DNA from: an uncultured Croceitalea sp. | GTDB taxonomy: Bacteria; Bacteroidota; Bacteroidia; Flavobacteriales; Flavobacteriaceae | DNA length: 32,687 nucleotides | Direction of reading: 5' to 3' | Assembly: GCA_937959125.1 (NCBI GenBank) | Contig: CALGQU010000029.1 | Coordinates: forward strand, 1-32,687 | Position numbers and translations under genes: made by a program | The notes under the pieces: model-generated | Told to the model about the DNA's origin: nothing | The model's input: only the letters and a program-made list of their open reading frames with translations | The model's database searches: none | Shown: positions 1 to 7,234 of the stretch, piece by piece | Layout: each line of letters starts with the position of its first letter | Position numbering within the stretch: position 1 is the stretch's first letter

Positions 1-104
1 TAGAAGCGGGGAATTGCAATGGGGGCATCAACTTTATAGACGGGATTATTATTGTAGATCCCATTACCGTATTTCCTTCCTTATTCCAAAGTTTCCCCAG
101 ATAA
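1..104 (+). CDS. Possible 3' end of a CDS that begins upstream of the window (frame reads ...EAGNCNGGINFIDGIIIVDPITVFPSLFQSFPR*)
   Basis: Open frame from position 3 to the TAA at 102-104, followed by a strong + strand terminator at 182-222. Only 33 codons are visible. Confidence 0.4.
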   Translation, partial: EAGNCNGGINFIDGIIIVDPITVFPSLFQSFPR

Positions 105-181
105 GGGAAATAGCACACAATGAATTTTGAATACTAGCGACAGAGGGACGTACAGTGAGGTGTATGTAATTCTGGAAAGCT

Positions 182-222
182 AAGGGGCGTGCTACGTACG
201 GGTAGCCGTCCCTTCTTTTTTA
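182..222 (+). terminator. Rho-independent terminator
   Basis: Stem AAGGGGCG/CGTCCCTT plus GCTAC/GTAGC, loop GTACGG, followed by TTCTTTTTT. Confidence 0.7.
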
Positions 223-295
223 TTGGGGAAACCCAATGGTAGCAATCCTAGACGACCTGGTATTAGGCAAAACCAAAACCGAGTAGCCTGGCGTC

Positions 296-1018
296 CTACT
301 TCCCCTGAAAAATATAGGTAATCGTTCCTTTTTGTGTCGCTTTTTTTCCGCTACTAAAATAGGCTTTGGAGGCATAGGCCAAGGCATTGTCCACCAAACA
401 GCCATTGGTGGTCGTGGAGCTTTTTTCGTTAAAACTGGCTTCTATGACGGTACCCCCGGCATCTACTTTAATATTGATGACGACCTTACCTCCTTTGATG
501 CAAGTGTAAATAGGGGGTGGTAGGTTATATGCGTTGCGATCTACCAAGGAATAGGAAATAGAGGTGCGCTTGTCCTTTAAAGTATTGGTGAACTCTTTTT
601 TCTCTGCGTCCTTTTCCCCTAGTTGTTCCTTGCGTTCTTTTCGCTTTTGGGCCAACTCCTTTAAACTTGCGGTATAACCTTCATGATCGCTAAGAAAATC
701 ACTGGATTTGGCATCCAGTTCACGTTCCTCCATAAGCTCGTCCAAGGTTTTTAGCGGTTCCGGTTCCCCAATACTGGGCTTTGCCGTTTCGTTTAGGGCC
801 AAGTGACTTTTTATGGGGTCTACGGCATTTTTAAGCTCTTCCAACAGCTTTTCTTCCTTTTCCAAAAGGGCTTCGATATCCTCATCGGCAAGGGCCATTT
901 CAATAACGTATTCCTCTTCTTGCTTGGCACCCAAGTGAATGTTGTACAATAACAAGAGCACAATACCCATGGAAAAGAGGGTAATAAGCAAGGAAAGCTG
1001 TTTATTGTTGAGATTCAT
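296..1018 (-). CDS. Membrane-anchored protein with one N-terminal TM segment, charged coiled-coil region and TonB-C-like C-terminal domain
   Basis: ORF with internal start MNLNNKQLSLLITLFSMGIVLLLLYNIHL (TM), Glu/Lys-rich middle, and C-terminus 'GGKVVINIKVDAGGTVIEASF...CLVDNALAYASKAYFSS...QKGTITYIFQ' resembling the TonB C-terminal fold. Confidence 0.65.
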   Translation of the reverse strand: MNLNNKQLSLLITLFSMGIVLLLLYNIHLGAKQEEEYVIEMALADEDIEALLEKEEKLLEELKNAVDPIKSHLALNETAKPSIGEPEPLKTLDELMEERELDAKSSDFLSDHEGYTASLKELAQKRKERKEQLGEKDAEKKEFTNTLKDKRTSISYSLVDRNAYNLPPPIYTCIKGGKVVINIKVDAGGTVIEASFNEKSSTTTNGCLVDNALAYASKAYFSSGKKATQKGTITYIFQGK

Positions 1019-1073
1019 GGTGTAGTAATAACCGTTTTTTTGCCTAAATATTTTGTGGTAGATACCTGGAAAA

Positions 1074-1775
1074 TCAATTGGTTGCATTCAAACCTTCCTT
1101 AAACGTATCTGGGCCAACAGCATTATCTACGTTAAAAGACCCTATTCTGGTTCTTCGTAATGCAGAAAGATACGCCCCACTATCCAAGGCTTTTCCAAAA
1201 TCATGGGCCAAGGATCTAATGTAAGTGCCCTTGCTACAGACGACCCTAAAACCTACGGTATCTCTTTCAAAAGAAGTAATCTCGAAGGTCGAAATCTCAA
1301 TTTCCCGAAATGGAATGGTGATGGATTTTCCCTCACGGGCCAATTGGTACAAGCGTTTTCCATCTTTTTTCAATGCAGAAAAAATAGGGGGTTGTTGTTG
1401 TATTTTCCCTAAAAATTGCAAACGGGTTTTTTCTAAAAGTACTTTGGTAATATGATCAGTGGCAAAGGTAGCGTCAACCTCGGTTTCCAAATCATAGGAA
1501 GGTGTGGTGGCCCCAAGGGTAATGGTGCCGGTATATTCTTTGATTTGCCCCTGTAGCTCCGATATTTTTTTGGTAAACTTTCCGGTACAGATTAAAAGTA
1601 GGCCCGTAGCCAAGGGATCTAAGGTCCCGGCATGGCCAATTTTTAGCTTCTTAAGCCCGAATTTTTTTCGAATCGCCCATTTTAAGGCATTTACTGCTTG
1701 AAAAGAGGTCCAGTTCAGGGGTTTGTCAATCAGTAATACTTGCCCGTTTAAAAAATCTTCTTTGGTGGTTCCCAT
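1074..1775 (-). CDS. truB: tRNA pseudouridine(55) synthase TruB
   Basis: 233 aa; 'GHAGTLDPLATGLLLICTGKFTK', 'CSKGTYIRSLAHDFGKAL' are TruB hallmarks. Confidence 0.96.
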   Translation of the reverse strand: MGTTKEDFLNGQVLLIDKPLNWTSFQAVNALKWAIRKKFGLKKLKIGHAGTLDPLATGLLLICTGKFTKKISELQGQIKEYTGTITLGATTPSYDLETEVDATFATDHITKVLLEKTRLQFLGKIQQQPPIFSALKKDGKRLYQLAREGKSITIPFREIEISTFEITSFERDTVGFRVVCSKGTYIRSLAHDFGKALDSGAYLSALRRTRIGSFNVDNAVGPDTFKEGLNATN

Positions 1776-1789
1776 GGGCTACGTTACAA

Positions 1790-2584
1790 TTAAGCGAGAA
1801 GGCTCCAAGCAATGGCAATAAGACCGACCACCAAACAGTAGATGGCAAAGTAGGTAAGCTTACTCTTCTTGACCAATTGGATCATCCATGTACAGGCAAA
1901 AAGACCCGCTACAAAAGCCGCTACAAACCCAGCACCCATAGCACCCATTTGCGCACTTTCAAAATTGATTTCCCCGCCTAACAGGTCTTTGGCAACCTTG
2001 CCGAATATTAAAGGAACGACCATTAAAAAGGAAAACCGTGCCGACTTGGTTTTATCGATGCCCAACAATACCGATGTGGAAATAGTGGCCCCACTACGGG
2101 AAATGCCAGGCAACATGGCTACGGCCTGCGCCAATCCAATGACAAAGGCACTTCTAAAAGAGACGTCTTTTTCCGTGGTTTGTGCCTTATCCGCCAGATA
2201 GAGCAATACCGCTGTAATCAAAAGCATGATGCCCACAATGATAATGGCACCATCAAAAAAGACCTCCATAAAATCCTCTAAAAAGAAACCAACGATAGCC
2301 GCCGGAATCATGGAAATGATAATTTTTACCGCAAATTGGGCTTCTTCATTCCATTGAAATTGAAACAAGCCTTTAAATATCTCCAAAACATCTTTTCTAA
2401 AAATCACCAAAGTACTTAAGGCCGTTGCAAAATGAAGGACCACTGTAAACAATAGGCTTTCTTCCGGAATGGAGCTATCGCCCAAAATGGCTTTGCCCAA
2501 TTCTAAATGTCCACTGGAAGAAACGGGTAAAAATTCGGTCAGGCCTTGGATAATCCCAAGGATTATGGCATCAATAATATCCAA
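1790..2584 (-). CDS. uppP: Undecaprenyl-diphosphate phosphatase UppP/BacA
   Basis: 264 aa; 'GIIQGLTEFLPVSSSGHLEL' and 'LPGISRSGATISTSVLLG' motifs. Confidence 0.96.
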   Translation of the reverse strand: MDIIDAIILGIIQGLTEFLPVSSSGHLELGKAILGDSSIPEESLLFTVVLHFATALSTLVIFRKDVLEIFKGLFQFQWNEEAQFAVKIIISMIPAAIVGFFLEDFMEVFFDGAIIIVGIMLLITAVLLYLADKAQTTEKDVSFRSAFVIGLAQAVAMLPGISRSGATISTSVLLGIDKTKSARFSFLMVVPLIFGKVAKDLLGGEINFESAQMGAMGAGFVAAFVAGLFACTWMIQLVKKSKLTYFAIYCLVVGLIAIAWSLLA

Positions 2585-2848
2585 TTATTTTTTCTTTTTA
2601 TGGGGGTTCAACAAGATGGCATACACCTGTATTCCCAAACCTATTAAAATAAGGGTAGGGGCCAATCGTATTCTTCTAAAACTGTAAATTTCAGGATTAA
2701 AGACATTGGGGTCATCGCTACCGCCACCCGCCATCAGGATAAATCCCAGAGCAATAAGGCCCAATCCTATAAAGAGGAAGGTGTAATTCTTTTTTTGAAA
2801 GATAAATTCCATTTTAGGCTTTTCTTCTGTCTTATTTTTCTTACTCAT
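2585..2848 (-). CDS. Small two-TM protein, DUF3098-like
   Basis: 87 aa; 'YTFLFIGLGLIALGFILMAGGGSDDPNVFNPEIYSFRRIRLAPTLILIGLGIQVYAIL'; located between ftsX and uppP as in other Bacteroidota. Confidence 0.85.
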   Translation of the reverse strand: MSKKNKTEEKPKMEFIFQKKNYTFLFIGLGLIALGFILMAGGGSDDPNVFNPEIYSFRRIRLAPTLILIGLGIQVYAILLNPHKKKK

Positions 2849-2871
2849 AACGCAAAATAGTAGAGTTTGTT

Positions 2872-3750
2872 TTAATAGTAAAGGTCATCCGTTCGTAAAT
2901 TTAGGAAACGCTGGGTGGCAAAATACGTGCTTAGGAAAGCAATCAAGAGCCCCAAAATCAAAATACCCAACAGTAGCATGGCCAAAGCAATAGCATCTTG
3001 GAACAAGGCCAATTCCGGAAAGGCATCGTTAACATAGTATACCACAACGCCCAAGGCCAAAAGGGCGAGTAAGGCTCCAAAAAAACCTAGTTTTACGTTA
3101 GTGGCAATAAACGGTTTACGAATAAATTTTTTGGTAGCGCCAACCATTTGCATGGTTTTAATGATAAAGCGCTTGGCGTAAATGGACAATCGAATGGAGC
3201 TATTGATCAGTAGCACGGCGATAAGGGTAAAAACGGCACTGGCGATAAGGATCCAAAAGCCCAATCGCTTTACATTATCGTTCAATAAAGAAATTAAGGG
3301 TTTATCATAGCTCACCTCCTCTACATAAGCTTTCGCTTCCAAGGTAGTGGCAATTTCAGCGACCAGCTCTGGGGATACAAAATCTGCTTTTAAGTTTACA
3401 TCCACCGAATTTTTAAGGGGGTTATAGCCCAAAAATTCTTGAAAATTTTCACCGATATCCTCGCTGTATTGCTCCGCGGCATCTTCTTTGGATACGTATT
3501 GTGCGGACTTGGTATACTCTGCCAATGCCAGACTTTTTTGCAATTGGTCAATTTCTACGGGTTTGGCAGTGTCCTTAAGAAATACCGATAGGGTGATTTT
3601 TTCCTTAAAATGGTCGCCCAATTTTTTGGTGTTCAGTACCAAAAGGCCTAGAATTCCAAGCAGGAATAAGACCAAGGCAATGCTGAGCACTACGGAAAAG
3701 TAAGAAGATATCAATCGTCTACGTTGATACCGTTCAATGTATTGCGCCAT
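2872..3750 (-). CDS. ftsX: Cell division protein FtsX (permease-like)
   Basis: 292 aa; N-terminal TM, extracellular domain, 'RLSIYAKRFIIKTMQMVGATKKFIRKPF' and C-terminal TM helices. Confidence 0.93.
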   Translation of the reverse strand: MAQYIERYQRRRLISSYFSVVLSIALVLFLLGILGLLVLNTKKLGDHFKEKITLSVFLKDTAKPVEIDQLQKSLALAEYTKSAQYVSKEDAAEQYSEDIGENFQEFLGYNPLKNSVDVNLKADFVSPELVAEIATTLEAKAYVEEVSYDKPLISLLNDNVKRLGFWILIASAVFTLIAVLLINSSIRLSIYAKRFIIKTMQMVGATKKFIRKPFIATNVKLGFFGALLALLALGVVVYYVNDAFPELALFQDAIALAMLLLGILILGLLIAFLSTYFATQRFLNLRTDDLYY

Positions 3751-3838
3751 ACTGGAAAATCTAGATGTAAAAATAGAAAAGTAATCCGTAATACCTTGTC
3801 TAATCCTTGGCTTTTGGTTTTATCTTAAAGGGCTACCC

Positions 3839-6709
3839 TTATCTTTTCAGGGTCATATGTCCCCTAAAAAGTTCCCCGTTGACTGTTATGGCGTACCAAT
3901 AATCTGAGGCGAACATGGGCTGTCCGTTAAAGTTTCCGTCCCATCCGGTGTTGATATCGTTGATACTGGCCAAGAGTTTCCCATAGCGGTCAAAGATGTT
4001 CATGCTATAACTGGTGATGTCCTCAAAACCCTCTGGTGCAAAAACATCGTTCACGGTATCGTTGTTTGGGGTAAAGAATTTGGGGATGACCATATGCAAA
4101 TGGTCCATTTGCAGGCTGGAGCATCCGTTCTTGCTTTGGATGGACAGGGTATAGCGTCCCCCCCTTAGGTTGGGGAAATTGGTACTGTCCTGGAAATCGA
4201 CCCCATCAAGGGAATACTCAAAGAGATCGGCATTTGGGATGGTAATGTTGATATCCCTATGGTCGGAGCTGATCTGGATCCCCTCGGTGGGGATGACCTC
4301 CAATTCTTCCACTTCAAAAAACTGTGTTGTTGGGCAACCATCGTTGTCAATGATCTCTACGGCGTACATGCCTTCTTGGGTCACTGTGATCTCCCTTGAG
4401 GTCTCGTTGGTGCTCCAGATATAGGCATCGCCTTCAAGTCCTGCTTGTAGTGTTACGGAAGAGCCGGCACAAAAGCTGGTAAATTCATCGTCCACGAAAG
4501 GGGCGTTTAAAAAATTGATTTCCACCGCTGTCCTTGTGAGGGAGATGCACCCGGTGGAGAAATTTATGGATTCTGCGTAAAAGGTACCGGAGGCGAAGAC
4601 CTCCAAAATAGGTCCGTTTGCCGACAACGGGTTCCCTCCGGTAGGAACGTCGTACCAATTGACAAAAGTCCCCGGTTGGGGTGTCACTTCCAGTTCCGCA
4701 CTGGCTTGGTCGCAAGCTATTATTGGCGGGCCACTAAAAGCGGGCGGCATTGGGGCATCGTTTTGTTCCAGTTCTATGGTGTTCAGGGTAAAACAACCCG
4801 ATGCATTAGTGACGGTAACGGTGTATGTGCCTGGGGCGTCCACGGTGATGTCCCGTGTGGTCTCCCCCGTGTTCCAAAGGTAGCTGCCTGCTGTTACCCC
4901 GGCGGTCAAGGTGATATCCTCCCCTTCACAAAATTCAAGTTCTTGATCGATGGCGACGAGATTTTCGTTAATGACCAGCGTTACCGGGGTACGGTTCAAG
5001 GACACACAAGCAGTTGTGGTATTTGTGGCCTCTGCATAAAACGTGCCTGCCATAGTTGGGGTATAGCTATTTCCATTAGCGGGCAATAGGTTGCCCCCGG
5101 TTGGGGCATCATACCATGTAACGGTGCTCCCTGCGGAGCTGGTGACGGTAAGGGGGGGTATGGGTTCCACTTGGCAGATGGTCACGTCCCCATCGCTTTG
5201 TAGTGTTGGTGCCGGGTTCTCTATGACGGTAATGATCCTAGTGGCCAAGCAGTTGTTCGCGCTGGTTATCTGTACGGCATAGTCCCCTGGGGCATCGACT
5301 ATGGTGGTAGGTCCCGTATCGCCGTTGCTCCAAAGGAAGGTTGTTCCAGGGGCGTTGAAGGCGGCATCCAGTTCTATTTCCCCCCCTTCGCAAAATTCAA
5401 CCGTAGTATTGTCAAGTACGTTGGGTGTTGGATTGATAATGACCTGGACAGGGGTGCGGGAGGTAGAAATACACCCTGAGGCGGTGTTGCCCGCCTCCGC
5501 ATAAAAGGTATAGGTGCCGGGAGCGGTGGGGAGTTGCTGTGTCAACACATTGGAGTTTGCTTGAAGGAGCATCCCCGCGTTTGGGGCATCGTACCAATCT
5601 ACGGTCTCATTGCCCTGTACCGTTACGCTAGGGGTATACAAAAAGCCCTCGCAAATATCAATATCCCCATCGTTGACCGGTGGGTCGGGATTGGGGTTGA
5701 TGGTCAATGGGTATACCTCAGAAATAAAAGTACAGTTGGTATTACCCAGATTGGTATTGTTTTCTGCTGCAATGGCCCGGTAATACTTTATGCCTGGGGT
5801 TGTAGGAGGGTCGTAGAACTGCCCATTTTCACCTGGTATGTCCACCCAATCAATATTGTTGTCACTGGTCTGCCATTGGTAAAAATACGTAATAGTGGTT
5901 ATTGGGTTAGGCAATGCGTCCAATTGCAATGGGTTGGCCATAAATTCATTTTCACAAATTTCCCCCTGTTGATTCCCATTATTATCTTGGGTGTCAAAAT
6001 TATCCCCACAAGTTCGGAATACGATGTCGTCTATGGCCAAATCATTTCCTCTTCCGCCAGGACCATTATTACGCATTACCAGAACAACATCACCACCATC
6101 TGGACTTGTAAAAAGCAAACCGTACTGTTCCCAGATCAAAGTGGGGAAGCCCACGATATCCCCGGTATCCCCTTGCTGTATGGGCCCCGTGTTCATTAAC
6201 CCGTTATCTTCAAGGGCAAGCTGGGTGGGGTCCCAAATTTGAAATCGGATATTTATAGGTATAAAAGAGGTAGTGCCATCAGCTCTGGAAGGGTTTAGGT
6301 TTAAGACCATTGCGGAGAATTCATAGGTGGTGTTCGTGCAGAGGCCATTGACCTGCGTTCTGTAAAATTCACTTGGGCTTGAGCTGGCATTGACCACCAG
6401 GGCTTTGTTGCCGGGATCTCCAGGTCTAATTTCCGGGGTTTTATGCCATGCGAACCAACCATTGGGAATACTGGAGCTCAACGTATATTCCCCATCAATA
6501 GGGACGCCATTGGCCTTATACCTGTAAGCGTTACTAATGGTTCCTGGGGGGAGTGCGGGACCTTGATCGGTACCTGTGCCAAAATCTATGTTTACAATGG
6601 CAGGGCCCGTTGTTCCCTGGCATAGTCCAAGACCGTTAGTTTGTGAGACGACTTGGTTAAAAGAACACCAACATAAAACAAGTAACACAAGCTTGGTAGA
6701 AGTTTTCAT
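3839..6709 (-). CDS. Large secreted modular protein with tandem Ig-like repeats and a T9SS type B (gliding-motility CHU_C-like) C-terminal sorting domain
   Basis: 956 aa with signal peptide; repeated 'WYDAPTGGNLL..GTFYAEATN...C.S..RTPV' and 'FCEG..I.L.A....LW..G.T...I.VDAPGTYTV' modules; C-terminus 'IPKFFTPNNDTVNDVFAPEGFEDI.SYSMNIFDRYGKLLASI...GWDGNFNGQPMFASDYWYAITVNGELFRGHMTLKR'. Confidence 0.9.
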   Translation of the reverse strand: MKTSTKLVLLVLCWCSFNQVVSQTNGLGLCQGTTGPAIVNIDFGTGTDQGPALPPGTISNAYRYKANGVPIDGEYTLSSSIPNGWFAWHKTPEIRPGDPGNKALVVNASSSPSEFYRTQVNGLCTNTTYEFSAMVLNLNPSRADGTTSFIPINIRFQIWDPTQLALEDNGLMNTGPIQQGDTGDIVGFPTLIWEQYGLLFTSPDGGDVVLVMRNNGPGGRGNDLAIDDIVFRTCGDNFDTQDNNGNQQGEICENEFMANPLQLDALPNPITTITYFYQWQTSDNNIDWVDIPGENGQFYDPPTTPGIKYYRAIAAENNTNLGNTNCTFISEVYPLTINPNPDPPVNDGDIDICEGFLYTPSVTVQGNETVDWYDAPNAGMLLQANSNVLTQQLPTAPGTYTFYAEAGNTASGCISTSRTPVQVIINPTPNVLDNTTVEFCEGGEIELDAAFNAPGTTFLWSNGDTGPTTIVDAPGDYAVQITSANNCLATRIITVIENPAPTLQSDGDVTICQVEPIPPLTVTSSAGSTVTWYDAPTGGNLLPANGNSYTPTMAGTFYAEATNTTTACVSLNRTPVTLVINENLVAIDQELEFCEGEDITLTAGVTAGSYLWNTGETTRDITVDAPGTYTVTVTNASGCFTLNTIELEQNDAPMPPAFSGPPIIACDQASAELEVTPQPGTFVNWYDVPTGGNPLSANGPILEVFASGTFYAESINFSTGCISLTRTAVEINFLNAPFVDDEFTSFCAGSSVTLQAGLEGDAYIWSTNETSREITVTQEGMYAVEIIDNDGCPTTQFFEVEELEVIPTEGIQISSDHRDINITIPNADLFEYSLDGVDFQDSTNFPNLRGGRYTLSIQSKNGCSSLQMDHLHMVIPKFFTPNNDTVNDVFAPEGFEDITSYSMNIFDRYGKLLASINDINTGWDGNFNGQPMFASDYWYAITVNGELFRGHMTLKR

Positions 6710-7234
6710 AACAATCGGCTAAGTAAGCATTAGGGTGCTTAAAATTAAGATATTGTTAAGATGCCCCGTATATTAATCGTTGAATCGCTTAAAAATTGGA
6801 TTTGTACCATACGGGACAACTATAGGTTGTTGAAATGCGGCATGACCAATATAGTTTTGGGTTTGGACCGCCCTCCTCAATGAGCGCGTTGGACCCTTTG
6901 GAATTTAGGTAAGAGTTAGAGGTTTAAATCCGGCTCAACCTGATACTTAGGCTAAGGTTTTGTTAATGAATAACATAAAGAGACCTTTGCAAAATTCAAA
7001 GTATGTTGGAGGTTGGATGCCAGAAAAAATTTTAACACGCGGTAACCTATGGGTTATGAGGGCTTAAAGTTTTTTAGAGGAAGAAGTTTTCCATAATTTG
7101 GATAGCGAAACATTTTTTGTGCCTTTATGCAACGGTCTCTTAAACTGAAAGTTATATCCAACTCACCTTAAAAGGAACTTACTTTTAAGCTTCTCAAGAA
7201 TAAACCTATTTTTGTTGCCTTAGAATTTGGTATA

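Noticed and set aside
222-237. ATTGGG-GAAA-CCCAAT hairpin as a terminator for the minus-strand gene ending at 296
   Set aside because: A perfect 6-bp stem with GAAA loop, but on the minus strand it is followed by A residues, not a T-run; not supported as a terminator.
5534-6199. 221-aa plus-strand ORF antisense to the T9SS type B protein
   Set aside because: Shadow ORF of a repetitive, GC-richer gene; no domain signature and no plausible start context.
7040-7234. Possible leader regulatory element (T-box-like) upstream of leuS
   Set aside because: T-box riboswitches are not expected in Bacteroidota, and no specifier/antiterminator features could be identified.
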